NCBI GenBank assembly: GCA_017852075.1 | Contig: JAFMLQ010000014.1 | Coordinates: 1-48,326 of the forward strand | DNA from: Flavobacteriaceae bacterium | GTDB taxonomy: Bacteria > Bacteroidota > Bacteroidia > Flavobacteriales > Flavobacteriaceae | DNA length: 48,326 nucleotides | Direction: 5' to 3' | Shown: one piece after another, positions 34,782 to 42,911 of the stretch | How the letters are laid out: each line of letters starts with the position of its first letter | Numbering within the stretch: position 1 is the stretch's first letter | Program-made: the position numbers and the translations under genes | The notes under the pieces: generated by a model | What the model was told of the DNA's origin: nothing | Databases searched by the model: none | Seen by the model: only the letters and a program-made list of their open reading frames with translations

Positions 34782-35330
34782 ATGCAAAACAACAAAAGAA
34801 TAGTTATAAGCGGTAGCCCTGGGGGAGGTAAAACCAGTATCATTGAAGGTTTAAAAGAAAGAGGTTTCACTACTTTTGAAGAATATTCTCGAACAGTAAT
34901 TAAAGCAGGGCAAGAAGCAGGTACTACAAATCTTTTTTTAACTTCTCCTATAGAATTTAGCAAAGAGTTGCTCAAGGGGAGAACCCTGCAATTTGAAGCG
35001 TCAAATCAAATTTCGACTCAACATAAAGTAGTGTTTTATGACCGTGGGATTCACGATACCTACGCGTATCTTAAAGCCATAGGAAAGGCAACCCCCGCTT
35101 TTGAAAATCAGGTTTTTGAATACCAATATGATGCTGTCTTTTTGGTGACTCCTTGGCAGGACATCTATAGTAAAGACGCACAACGATTGGAGTCTTTTGA
35201 AGAAGCGAAAATGTATTACCCTTATATAAAAGAAGCCTATAGCAAACAGCATGAAATTATAGAAGTCCCCCATGGGCAAATTTCCGAACGCATTGCTTTT
35301 ATCGAATCCTACATTATTTCCCATGGATAA
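34782..35330 (+). CDS. AAA family ATPase/kinase-like P-loop protein
   Basis: A 182-residue P-loop NTPase. Walker A GSPGGGKT is at 11-18, preceded by a strand (RIVISG) and followed by GLKERGFTTFEEYSRTVIKAGQ. A Walker B-like VVFYDRGIHDTYAYLKAIG sits near the middle. It resembles AAA_28 / NadR-kinase-like ATPases; the substrate is unknown. The ATG at 34782 is chosen because an in-frame ATG at 34716 would lie inside the divergent DUF493 gene and ahead of the promoter. The end overlaps recQ by 8 bases. Confidence 0.83.
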   Translation: MQNNKRIVISGSPGGGKTSIIEGLKERGFTTFEEYSRTVIKAGQEAGTTNLFLTSPIEFSKELLKGRTLQFEASNQISTQHKVVFYDRGIHDTYAYLKAIGKATPAFENQVFEYQYDAVFLVTPWQDIYSKDAQRLESFEEAKMYYPYIKEAYSKQHEIIEVPHGQISERIAFIESYIISHG

Positions 35331-37218
35331 AGTACAGCTTCTTAAAAAATATTGGGGATACTCTCAATTTCGACCCTTTCAAGAAGAAATCATCACCACG
35401 GTTCTCAAAGGGGAAGATGCTATGGTGATCCTTCCCACAGGAGGAGGAAAATCTTTGTGTTATCAATTGCCTTCTTTGCTTTTAGAAGGTACAGTTTTGG
35501 TCATTTCTCCATTGATTTCACTAATGGAAGATCAAGTTAAACAACTTGAAAGGAGAGGTATCAAAGCGATGTATTTTGAATCTCATCCCAAAAGTCTTCC
35601 TTTACAGCAACAGATCGACAATTGCATTCACGGAAATTACAAATTGGTTTTCAGTGCTCCAGAACGTTTTTTAAACCCCAGTTTTATCGAACAACTTACC
35701 CAGGCAAAAATTGCCTTAATTGCAATAGATGAAGCACATTGTATTTCAGAATGGGGTCATGATTTTAGGCCTTCCTATCGGAAGTTGAATGTATTGCGAG
35801 CACACTTTCCGCAGGTTCCTCTAATGGCACTCACCGCATCTGCAACTCCTGCAGTTATAAACGATATGCAAACCCTACTTGGTTTGGAACATGCTCGATG
35901 CGTTAAGGACTCATTTGAACGTTCCAATATTGCTTATAAAATTTGGAATACAGAGGACAAATTTAATACCGTAGTACAACTATTAAATTACCATAAAGGA
36001 TCGAGTATAATTTATTGTAATACAAGAAAACAAACGGAATATTTAGCACAATTTCTAAAGCAGAGTGGGTATAGTGCGGACTTCTTTCACGGAGGACTTT
36101 TAGCAGAAGATAAAAAAGAAAAGTTGGCCGCATGGCAAGAAGGAATTGTCACTCATATGATTGCCACTACCGCTTTTGGAATGGGGATTGATAAAGCCGA
36201 TGTTCGAGTAGTTATCCACACACAAATTCCTGATAGCATTGAAAATTTTTATCAAGAAACCGGGCGTGCAGGTAGGGATCAAAAACTAGCCCATACATAT
36301 TTATTAGCTCACCCGGGCGATGTGAGAGCATTAAAAAGCCAATTTTTAGATCGTATTCCTTCAAAAAAAGAAATTCAAGACACCTATAAGGACTTATATA
36401 ATTTTTTACAAATTGCCTATGGGGAGGGTAAAGACCAAGTGTATTCTTTGGATCTCAAAAGATTTTGCAAACGGTATGAAAAAAGTGTATCAAAAACAGA
36501 ACACACCTTAAGATTGTTGGAACAAGTGGGACTTTTTCATCTTGCCAATTCTAGAGAAATGCAGTTGCAAGTCCGTGTGACTGTTTCCTCAAATGAAAGT
36601 ACAGCCTATATGTCTAGAGGTACAGATTCTGGTCAACTGTTGGAATATTTGATGCGTCAAAATCCCCACCTTAGAACAGAATCGTCCTTTTTGTCTCCAC
36701 AGCAATTGTGTAAGGCTTTACAGTGCTCTCAGGAGCGCCTTTTGAATGCGCTTGAGACTTTACAAAAACAGGGAGTTATTGTATTTTCAAAACATGAGTC
36801 TAATATTTATATCACTCCTCTGACTCCAAGAGAGGATGAATATACCTTGCGTCCTGCAGTGGAATGGTCCGAGAAAATCTACGCTATCAAAAAGAAAAAG
36901 ATTCAGGCCATAATTCAGTTTGTAGAAGATGAGGATCATTGCAAGCGCAATGCCATTCTAAAGTACTTTGGTGAAAAGAAAAATGACCTATGTGAGCAGT
37001 GTTCTGCCCATTCGTGTAAGCAATCGCTGGAGGTAGAAAAGGGTTTTGAAGATAAAATCAAGAGCCTTCTTAAATCAGCGCCGCATTCCCTACAGGAGAT
37101 CAAACAAAAGTTGTATTTTGAACCTCAAGCACTACATTCTTATTTGAGTCAATGGTTGGCACAAGAATATATCATAGAAACCGAATCGCATAAATACAGT
37201 TGGATCCATGAATCGTAA
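35323..37218 (+). CDS. recQ: ATP-dependent DNA helicase, RecQ family
   Basis: A 631-residue superfamily 2 helicase. Helicase motifs in order: FRPFQEEII (Q-motif region), PTGGGKSLCYQLP (Walker A), DEAHCISEWGHDFRPSY (motif II), LTASATP (III), and QETGRAGRDQ (VI). The zinc-binding region has CKRNAILKYFGE...DLCEQCSAHSC, followed by a winged helix. There is no clear HRDC domain, as in short RecQs. The start at ATG 35323 gives MDKVQLLKKYWGYSQFRPFQ, matching the family. It overlaps the NTPase by 8 bases and fmt by 11. Confidence 0.92.
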   Translation: MDKVQLLKKYWGYSQFRPFQEEIITTVLKGEDAMVILPTGGGKSLCYQLPSLLLEGTVLVISPLISLMEDQVKQLERRGIKAMYFESHPKSLPLQQQIDNCIHGNYKLVFSAPERFLNPSFIEQLTQAKIALIAIDEAHCISEWGHDFRPSYRKLNVLRAHFPQVPLMALTASATPAVINDMQTLLGLEHARCVKDSFERSNIAYKIWNTEDKFNTVVQLLNYHKGSSIIYCNTRKQTEYLAQFLKQSGYSADFFHGGLLAEDKKEKLAAWQEGIVTHMIATTAFGMGIDKADVRVVIHTQIPDSIENFYQETGRAGRDQKLAHTYLLAHPGDVRALKSQFLDRIPSKKEIQDTYKDLYNFLQIAYGEGKDQVYSLDLKRFCKRYEKSVSKTEHTLRLLEQVGLFHLANSREMQLQVRVTVSSNESTAYMSRGTDSGQLLEYLMRQNPHLRTESSFLSPQQLCKALQCSQERLLNALETLQKQGVIVFSKHESNIYITPLTPREDEYTLRPAVEWSEKIYAIKKKKIQAIIQFVEDEDHCKRNAILKYFGEKKNDLCEQCSAHSCKQSLEVEKGFEDKIKSLLKSAPHSLQEIKQKLYFEPQALHSYLSQWLAQEYIIETESHKYSWIHES

Positions 37219-38167
37219 AAACAAACTTCCTTCTCTGATTTTTTTCGGAACCCCAGAGTTTGCTCGATATTGTTTGGAAGCTCTTTTGGAAGCAGGATTT
37301 CCTGTAAAAGGGGTGGTTACAGCTCCAGACCGGAAAGCCGGCCGTGGGAAGCACGTTCGTAGTTCTGCGGTAAAATCTTTGGCGTTATCACGTGGATTGA
37401 CTCTTTTACAGCCCCCAAATCTGAAAGATCCTGAATTTATCAATGAATTAAAATCGTTGCAGGCAGACGTTCAGGTTGTGGTGGCTTTTCGGATGTTACC
37501 AAAAGGGGTTTGGGAACTTCCCAAGATGGGAACGATCAATTTACACGCCTCTCTTTTACCACACTACAGAGGTGCAGCCCCTATTAATTGGGTGCTGATG
37601 GATGGGTTACACAAAACAGGGGTGACGACCTTTTTAATCAATGAGCAAATTGATACAGGGGCAATCCTGATGCAAAGCGAAGTAGAAATTGCTCCCACGG
37701 ATGATGCGGGAACCTTACACGATAAATTAGTGAAAATCGGAGCCCCTTTGATCATTGAAACCCTGAAAGGTATTTCTACTGGCAATTTGATTTCAAAAGC
37801 ACAGCAGTGGGAAGGAACTGAAAAGCAGGCACCTAAATTAACTTCTGAAAACACCGAATTGGATTGGACGGCCCCTTTAGAGCGGATTGCAAATAAAGTC
37901 AGAGGATTGAGCCCCTATCCGGGTGCATGGTCGGTATTTACAAATAATGGAAAAGAGGAGCGAATTAAAATTTTTTATGCTGAAGTTCTTCACCTCGCCC
38001 ATGAGCATCCAGCAAAAAAAATTGTGATTCAAGAAGACCAACTTCTGATTGCTCATGCTGAAGGCTACCTAAATTGTATTGAAATTCAGCTTCCCAATAA
38101 GAAACGAATGCCTGCAAATGCCCTATTAAATGGGTATCATTTTGCCTCCGACTCGTATATTTTGTAA
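37208..38167 (+). CDS. fmt: Methionyl-tRNA formyltransferase
   Basis: A 319-residue enzyme that formylates initiator Met-tRNA using 10-formyl-THF. N-terminal LIFFGTPEFARYCLEAL, the catalytic block INLHASLLPHYRGAAPINWVLMDG with Asn-His...Asp, and DTGAILMQ are all present, and the C-terminal OB-like domain begins near residue 210 (LDWTAPLERIANKVRGLSPYPGAW). Length is standard. Its start overlaps recQ by 11 bases. No terminator is seen before the HU promoter region. Confidence 0.95.
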   Translation: MNRKNKLPSLIFFGTPEFARYCLEALLEAGFPVKGVVTAPDRKAGRGKHVRSSAVKSLALSRGLTLLQPPNLKDPEFINELKSLQADVQVVVAFRMLPKGVWELPKMGTINLHASLLPHYRGAAPINWVLMDGLHKTGVTTFLINEQIDTGAILMQSEVEIAPTDDAGTLHDKLVKIGAPLIIETLKGISTGNLISKAQQWEGTEKQAPKLTSENTELDWTAPLERIANKVRGLSPYPGAWSVFTNNGKEERIKIFYAEVLHLAHEHPAKKIVIQEDQLLIAHAEGYLNCIEIQLPNKKRMPANALLNGYHFASDSYIL

Positions 38168-38182
38168 GAAATCTCCTTGTCA

Positions 38183-38215
38183 TTATCAACAAAACCCCTT
38201 ATTTATTAACAAAAC
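38183..38215 (+). repeat. Tandem 13-base repeats upstream of the HU gene
   Basis: TTATCAACAAAAC (38183-38195) and TTATTAACAAAAC (38203-38215) differ at one base and are spaced 20 bases start to start, close to two helical turns. They lie 45-77 bases upstream of the -7 element of the HU gene, a good position for an activator or for HU itself. The TTATCAACA core also resembles a DnaA box with one mismatch. Confidence 0.45.
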
Positions 38216-38259
38216 AGCGTATTTCCCTAGGTTTTTTAAGGCTCGACGAAAAAACCATA

Positions 38260-38267
38260 TAAATTTG
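38260..38267 (+). promoter_or_regulatory. Candidate -7 promoter element of the HU gene
   Basis: TAAATTTG is a perfect TAnnTTTG, 25 bases before the ATG at 38293. No TTG is found at -33. Confidence 0.55.
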
Positions 38268-38292
38268 TTAAATAACCTTTAATATAATAATT

Positions 38293-38565
38293 ATGAACAA
38301 AACAGAATTAATTGACGCAATGGCGGCTGATGCTGGCATTTCGAAAGCAGCAGCAAAAAAGGCACTTGAATCTCTTCTAGGAAGTGTTTCTGGTACACTT
38401 AAAAAAGGAGGACGTGTTTCTCTAGTAGGATTTGGATCTTGGTCTGTTTCTAAAAGAGCAGCTCGTGATGGAAGAAACCCTCAAACAGGTGCTACAATCA
38501 AAATTGCAGCTAAAAATGTAGTGAAGTTCAAAGCAGGTGCTGAATTATCAAGTACAGTAAACTAA
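38293..38565 (+). CDS. HU family DNA-binding protein
   Basis: A 90-residue nucleoid protein with the full HU fold: MNKTELIDAMAADAGISKAAAKKALESLL, RVSLVGFGSWSVSKRAARDGRNPQTGATIKI (the DNA-gripping arms with the Pro at their tip) and KNVVKFKAGAELS. It bends and compacts DNA. The gene stands alone with its own promoter and terminator, consistent with a high-level transcript. Confidence 0.95.
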   Translation: MNKTELIDAMAADAGISKAAAKKALESLLGSVSGTLKKGGRVSLVGFGSWSVSKRAARDGRNPQTGATIKIAAKNVVKFKAGAELSSTVN

Positions 38566-38587
38566 GCTTCTGAAAAGCATTAATATA

Positions 38588-38612
38588 AAAGCTCCCTTGT
38601 GGAGCTTTTTTT
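38588..38612 (+). terminator. Intrinsic terminator of the HU gene
   Basis: AAAGCTCC (38588-38595) pairs with GGAGCTTT (38601-38608) around the loop CTTGT; the T-run continues to 38612. It ends 11 bases before the next ATG. Confidence 0.9.
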
Positions 38613-38623
38613 ATATTTATTAA

Positions 38624-39169
38624 ATGAATACAGGAACCCTACTTGTTGCTACTCCTTCTGTAATGGGAGATGTAAACTTTCATCGCGCAGTAGTACTACT
38701 TGTGAATCATAAAGATTCAGGAAGTATTGGTTTTATAATAAATAAAAAAATAGAATATACTTTGGACGAGGTAATGGACGGTGTTCAATCGAAACAACCT
38801 TTGTATTTTGGAGGTCCCGTAGAACCCGATAATTTGTTTTACATACATACGTTGGGAAACCAAATATCCAACAGTATTCCGATCACAGAATCACTATACT
38901 GGAATGGAGACTTTGAGCAAGTAATCCAATTGATGGATGCTGGGAAATTGAACCCAGACCACATTCGTTTTTTTCTTGGATATAGCGGTTGGAGTGAAGG
39001 GCAACTGGAGGCAGAGCTTGAAGATAAATCTTGGGAACCTTTTAGTGTTAAATCCCCATTAGAATTGATCAAAATGCCCACAGAACAAATGTGGCAAGAG
39101 TGTATGGCAACGCTTGGAGGCTCCTATTTACTTTGGTCTAATGCTCCTGACAATCCCAGTTTCAATTAA
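38624..39169 (+). CDS. YqgE/AlgH family protein
   Basis: A 181-residue protein of the YqgE/AlgH (DUF179) family: GTLLVATPSVMGDVNFHRAVVLLVNHKDSGSIGFIINK, LYFGGPVEPDNLFYIH, and the C-terminal WEPFSVKSPLELIKMPTEQMWQECMATLGG. AlgH was first linked to alginate control in Pseudomonas; the molecular role is not known. It starts 11 bases after the HU terminator and overlaps the convergent class IV aminotransferase-like gene by 4 bases. Confidence 0.9.
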   Translation: MNTGTLLVATPSVMGDVNFHRAVVLLVNHKDSGSIGFIINKKIEYTLDEVMDGVQSKQPLYFGGPVEPDNLFYIHTLGNQISNSIPITESLYWNGDFEQVIQLMDAGKLNPDHIRFFLGYSGWSEGQLEAELEDKSWEPFSVKSPLELIKMPTEQMWQECMATLGGSYLLWSNAPDNPSFN

Positions 39170-39978
39170 GCTAAGCTTGAGGTAAAATCACTAAATAAGC
39201 GTGTAATTTTTTCTTGAGAATAATTGGTCTTTCGATAATTTGAAATATTTTGGAAGCCTTGTTCTAAAGAAAGTACGAAAAGAGCTTCGGATTGTTGAAG
39301 AGCAAAAGGATTCAGATCTTCTTCAGCCAAGTGATAAGTAGATTGTTGGTTTTCTAACCAATGATGAAATGCGGTTCGAAGGGCAAAATCTTGACAACCC
39401 GACTCTAGCTTTGGAGTAATCAATTGATCTTTCTGAACTAAATAGAGCGTCCCTTTTAAGGCTTCCACAAGATGCTTCTGTTCGTTGAGTAGCACGACAT
39501 CTTCGAGTCCATTTTCTTCTGCATATCGTGCAGCCATAATCCTCAATCCTCTGTGAGTACTGGATAAGTTAGATAAATTCCCCGAAGTGATAAGTGCTTC
39601 TTTGTAGAGATCGATACTATAAGGTTGGATATCTAAACGCAAAGGGAGTGCTTCCTTTGAACTGATGATGAATTGAGTTTTTCCTTTGGTGGTGAAAAAT
39701 TGGAGTTGAAAAAGGGCATTTTCGGGTATTGGGTTTTTATGTGGGTGAAGCTTTAGAAGTTCGTCTTGGAGTGCTTCCATTGTGTAGTCCATCGGAATAT
39801 GAAAACGATATCTTCGTAAACTCGCAATGATTCGAAAGTAATGGGTTTCCCAAAAGAGGATTTGACCTTGTTGAAGGCGTACAGTTTCGAATATAGAAAA
39901 GGCATTAGTGCAGCTGTGTAGTAAGTCTTGATCCGCCAAGTTTAAATGGGGGATAAGGGCTCCGTTACAATTGTACAT
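39166..39978 (-). CDS. Class IV aminotransferase homologue without the PLP lysine
   Basis: A 270-residue protein of the branched-chain aminotransferase / aminodeoxychorismate lyase family (FSIFETVRL, LFWETHYFRIIASLRRYRFHIP, AARYAEENGLEDVVLLNEQKHLVEALKGTLYLV). In active members the PLP lysine lies in an L-K-(S/T)-T-N motif before the AxxEA helix. Here the same stretch reads LSSTHRG at 138-144, so the Lys is Ser139 (codon TCC) and the Asn is His142. The glycine-rich N-terminal motif is also altered. It is probably not a PLP enzyme; a retained fold with another role, or drift, is possible. Ten bases separate it from the START-like gene upstream. Confidence 0.82.
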   Translation of the reverse strand: MYNCNGALIPHLNLADQDLLHSCTNAFSIFETVRLQQGQILFWETHYFRIIASLRRYRFHIPMDYTMEALQDELLKLHPHKNPIPENALFQLQFFTTKGKTQFIISSKEALPLRLDIQPYSIDLYKEALITSGNLSNLSSTHRGLRIMAARYAEENGLEDVVLLNEQKHLVEALKGTLYLVQKDQLITPKLESGCQDFALRTAFHHWLENQQSTYHLAEEDLNPFALQQSEALFVLSLEQGFQNISNYRKTNYSQEKITRLFSDFTSSLA

Positions 39979-39987
39979 AAGGGTAGA

Positions 39988-40380
39988 TTAACTCGAGCCT
40001 AGAATTTGCTTCAAACTAGAAATGAGATTGTCCCAAAGCATTTTAGCTTCTTCCATTTCGTCTTCTTCTGCAAAATCGGTCACGATGAGGGAAACATCAT
40101 TGGTAATGTCGTCCACCTGGATTTTAAATTCAAAATAATATGGATTATTTTCTTCTTCATCTTCCTCCCATTGAAAACGAACACGTTCATTATTCTTTTT
40201 TTGGATTAGCTTGGCGTTTTCCTCAGAATCGTCCCATATGAAGGAGAAATTTTCTCCTCTTGAATTTACATTGTCCGCAAACCACTCTCCAAGTCCAGAA
40301 GGCGTTGATAAATACTGAAATAACAGCTGTTTTGAAGCGTGGAAATCGTATTCTATAGAAAAACTTTTTTTGTCACTCAT
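39988..40380 (-). CDS. START-like domain protein (SRPBCC/AHSA1-type)
   Basis: A 130-residue acidic protein with the START-like fold: FSIEYDFHASKQLLFQYLSTPSGLGEWFADNV at the start resembles Aha1 C-terminal-type SRPBCC proteins, and a long helix ends it (AKMLWDNLISSLKQILGSS). It has a run of Glu/Asp at about 71-78 (WEEDEEEN). Recognised as a conserved Bacteroidota family; ligand and role unknown. It lies 10 bases upstream of the aminotransferase-like gene, so the pair forms an operon. Confidence 0.85.
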   Translation of the reverse strand: MSDKKSFSIEYDFHASKQLLFQYLSTPSGLGEWFADNVNSRGENFSFIWDDSEENAKLIQKKNNERVRFQWEEDEEENNPYYFEFKIQVDDITNDVSLIVTDFAEEDEMEEAKMLWDNLISSLKQILGSS

Positions 40381-40497
40381 TTGTATAAATTAAACATCCC
40401 AATATATTGAAAAATCAATAAGAAGCGTATTTATTTTAAAATATTTTCAAAGGGGTTGCTACTGCTGAATTATGTTTTTATATTTGCCCACCGAAAA

Positions 40498-40571
40498 GGC
40501 GAGGTAGCTCAGCCGGTTAGAGCGTCGGATTCATAACCCGGAGGTCGGGAGTTCAAGTCTCCCTCTCGCTA
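40498..40571 (+). tRNA. tRNA-Met (anticodon CAT)
   Basis: A complete cloverleaf. The acceptor stem 40498-40504 pairs with 40564-40570 (with G1-U72 and G7-U66 wobbles). The D-arm is GCTC...GAGC, the anticodon loop TTCATAA, and the T-arm GGGAG-TTCAAGT-CTCCC. The discriminator is A, and CCA is not encoded. The D-arm and acceptor look like an elongator tRNA-Met; a CAU tRNA-Ile (lysidine) cannot be fully excluded. Position 31-39 is an A-C mismatch. Confidence 0.93.
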
Positions 40572-40581
40572 CAAAAGCAAG

Positions 40582-40615
40582 AAAACGGTTATACTTTAAA
40601 GGTGTAACCGTTTTT
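40582..40615 (+). terminator. Intrinsic terminator after tRNA-Met
   Basis: A 13-bp stem with one T-G wobble (40582-40594 with 40602-40614) closes a seven-base loop, with T at 40611-40615. It lies 10 bases after the tRNA. Confidence 0.88.
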
Positions 40616-40639
40616 AGTTTTTATCAGAATGCTTTTAGT

Positions 40640-40766
40640 CTAGGGCAATTTGAATAAATCTTCTACTTTACAATTTAGTGTTTTTGCCATTTTAAGTGCC
40701 AGTACAGTCAACGGAACATACACTCCGTTCTCAATGCATTGGCTTAATTGGAGATAAATGGATTTC
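40640..40766 (-). pseudogene. Remnant of an XRE-family HTH regulator
   Basis: The minus strand encodes an open stretch ending in TAG at 40640-40642. It reads QLSQCIENGVYVPLTVLALK followed by MAKTLNCKVEDLFKLP. This is the recognition helix and C-terminal part of a small XRE/Cro-type repressor (compare the family pattern I-E-x-G-x-Y-x-P-S-x-x-L-A-L-K-x-A-x-x-x-x-x-x-x-E-D-L-F). The N-terminal half of the HTH and any start codon are missing, and the reading frame merges with the end of the DUF1569 gene. It is therefore a truncated leftover, right behind a tRNA gene. Confidence 0.68.
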
Positions 40767-40772
40767 CAACTG

Positions 40773-41192
40773 TTAGACACCAAATTGCTTTAAATGATGA
40801 TTCAAGTGATACTCTGCCATTTGAATCCACTCTTTCGCACTCAATTTTCCAAAGTAAAAATGAGGGGGATAGTCATAGTCTTCCTCTAAAGAGTAAAAGG
40901 CTTGAAGGTGGAATTTTAGCAAAGCGATATCAGCAGAAAAATCTTTTGGTTTAGTACCGTTCCCTGCGGCTTGGTCGATTTCGGTAGGGGCGGGTACTGT
41001 TTTTTTGTTTTGAGCTAGTTTGATCACCTCTGCAGCACTGACTTTGGGCTTTTCACTTAGGGTCATTTTCCTAAGTACCAAACGGTAAAAGTCGGTACAA
41101 TGACACACCATTTGCTGAACCGTCATTTTTCCATATTTGGGTTTATGGTCTTCTGTGAGTTGATCAATTCGATTTAAAAAGTCATTTATCAT
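40773..41192 (-). CDS. DUF1569 domain protein
   Basis: A 139-residue soluble protein of the DUF1569 family, related to DinB-like four-helix bundles: INDFLNRIDQLTEDHKPKYGKMTVQQMVCHCTDFYRL and WIQMAEYHLNHHLKQFGV contain the His/Asp residues typical of DinB metal sites. Function unknown. I start at ATG 41192, which overlaps the symporter stop by 11 bases; a farther in-frame start at 41243 would lie deep in the symporter gene. Last gene of the minus-strand operon. Confidence 0.82.
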   Translation of the reverse strand: MINDFLNRIDQLTEDHKPKYGKMTVQQMVCHCTDFYRLVLRKMTLSEKPKVSAAEVIKLAQNKKTVPAPTEIDQAAGNGTKPKDFSADIALLKFHLQAFYSLEEDYDYPPHFYFGKLSAKEWIQMAEYHLNHHLKQFGV

Positions 41193-42825
41193 AGAATAAT
41201 TTTTGAAAAACCAATCCGAGTACAACTGTAAGAACAGCCCCAATAAGATTCAACCATAAAAAGCTCACCACATCTTGGGAAAAAAGAATAATAATAAGAG
41301 CTTCTGAAAGTACTGCAGCCCAAAAAATAGCCTTCCCTTTAATGTGTTGGATGAAAATAGCAACTAAAAATACACCTAGAATGGTTCCATAAAATACAGA
41401 ACCAATGATATTGACCAACTGGATCAAATTTTCGAAAAGGTTTCCTACACTAGCAAAAATTATAGCGATCAATCCCCAAGCCAGAGTAAAACCTTTTGAG
41501 GCTTTTACATAATGAGCATCAGATTTTTGTCCAACATTTCTTTGGTACAAATCTACCGTAGTAGTTGCGGCCAATGCATTGAGCTCAGAAGCCGTAGAAC
41601 TCATGGCTGCAGAAAAGATTACGGCAATCAATAAGCCTATGAGTCCAGAGGGTAGATACCCTAAAATAAATGAGATAAAGACGTAGTCCTTATCATTGGT
41701 TTCTTGTTCTGGTGCAGCTTTATTAATCAGCGCTTTTGCGCTTTTCCGCTGTGCCAATTCCTTTGAGCTGAGCAGCTGAATTTCATCGGATTGACTTCCG
41801 CGAAGTAAGGCTGCCCTAAGTTTTTGTTGCGTATCTAAATTTTCGAATTCTAGTGTTTTAAATGCCTCAGATTCCGAAGTGTTTTTTACCGCAGCTATAG
41901 CTTTCGGATTGAAATGTATTGGAGCAGGTTCAAACTGATAAAACACGAATACCATAACCCCTACCAAAAGAATAAAAAATTGCATGGGCACTTTGAGCAA
42001 ACCGTTCATTATAAGTCCCATTTGACTTTCTTTTAAGGATTTTCCAGAAAGATAGCGCTGGACTTGGGATTGATCTGTACCAAAATAAGAAAGCGCTAAA
42101 AACAAGCCTCCCGTTAATCCACTCCAAAACGTATATCGACTGTTCATGTCGATGCTAAAATCCAACACTTCCAATTTTCCTGCCTTTCCAGCAATCTGTA
42201 GTGCATCCGAAAAGGAGATTCCTTCTGGAAAACGACTGATAATAAAGCCAAAGGCAATAAACATTCCTAAAAAAATGACGAACATTTGTTGTTTTTGAGT
42301 GACGTTCACCGCCTTGGTTCCTCCGATGAGTGTGTAAGTAATTACCAAAGTTCCTACAAAAAGAACCATCAATTTTAGATCCCACCCCAAGACCACACTT
42401 AGAATAATAGCTGGTGCATAGATGGTAATTCCTGCCGCAAGACCCCGTTGCACTAAAAATAATATGGCTGTAAGTGTTCGTACCCTTAGGTCAAAACGAT
42501 TTTCTAAAAACTCATAGGCGGTATATACCTTTAAACGGTGGTAAACTGGAATAAAAAACAAGCATATGATCAGCATGGCAAAAGGCAATCCAAAATAGAA
42601 TTGTACAAAGCCCATCCCGTCATGGTAGGCTTGACCTGGAGTCGATAAAAAGGTAATGGCACTTGCTTGTGTAGCCATGACCGAAAGCCCTACAGTCCAC
42701 CAACGCGCTTCATTTCCCCCTTTGAGGTATTCCTGAATGTTTTTATGGCTGTTGTTCTTCCAAATACCGTATAAAACGATAAAGGCTAAGGTGCTAATTA
42801 AAATAATCCAATCCAGTAATTCCAT
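41182..42825 (-). CDS. Sodium:solute symporter (SSS/SLC5 family)
   Basis: A 547-residue inner-membrane protein with about 13-14 transmembrane helices. SSS marks are visible: GLSVMATQASAITFLSTPGQAYHDGMGF in the first helices, FLVQRGLAAGITIYAPAIIL, TLIGGTKAVNVTQKQQ, SYFGTDQSQVQRYLSGKS and SAAMSSTASELNALAATTTVDLY. A soluble insertion (about 300-370) is Ser/Ala/Glu-rich. It takes up a solute with Na+; the position after a PIG-L deacetylase suggests a sugar or sugar-acid. Its ATG shares one base with the stop of a 28-residue membrane peptide (TGATG). Confidence 0.9.
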   Translation of the reverse strand: MELLDWIILISTLAFIVLYGIWKNNSHKNIQEYLKGGNEARWWTVGLSVMATQASAITFLSTPGQAYHDGMGFVQFYFGLPFAMLIICLFFIPVYHRLKVYTAYEFLENRFDLRVRTLTAILFLVQRGLAAGITIYAPAIILSVVLGWDLKLMVLFVGTLVITYTLIGGTKAVNVTQKQQMFVIFLGMFIAFGFIISRFPEGISFSDALQIAGKAGKLEVLDFSIDMNSRYTFWSGLTGGLFLALSYFGTDQSQVQRYLSGKSLKESQMGLIMNGLLKVPMQFFILLVGVMVFVFYQFEPAPIHFNPKAIAAVKNTSESEAFKTLEFENLDTQQKLRAALLRGSQSDEIQLLSSKELAQRKSAKALINKAAPEQETNDKDYVFISFILGYLPSGLIGLLIAVIFSAAMSSTASELNALAATTTVDLYQRNVGQKSDAHYVKASKGFTLAWGLIAIIFASVGNLFENLIQLVNIIGSVFYGTILGVFLVAIFIQHIKGKAIFWAAVLSEALIIILFSQDVVSFLWLNLIGAVLTVVLGLVFQKLFYDK

Positions 42826-42911
42826 CAGCTAAAATTGATCATAAAAAGATAAAAACCAAGCCAGTACACCAGATTCATTCCAATTAATATAAAATAGGTG
42901 GTGTTTTTCAT
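42825..42911 (-). CDS. 28-residue single-pass membrane peptide
   Basis: A short gene hidden between the PIG-L and symporter genes. It starts in an ATGA overlap with the PIG-L stop (42908-42911) and its TGA stop shares one base with the symporter start (TGATG, 42823-42827). The peptide starts MKNTTYFILIGMNLVYWLGF and ends YLFMINFS, which makes one hydrophobic helix of about 21 residues. The two coupling junctions argue that ribosomes read it. It may be an accessory subunit of the symporter, as small partners exist for some SSS- and SNF-type transporters (for example YhdT with PanF, MetS with MetP), or simply a translational relay. No family recognised. Confidence 0.68.
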   Translation of the reverse strand: MKNTTYFILIGMNLVYWLGFYLFMINFS

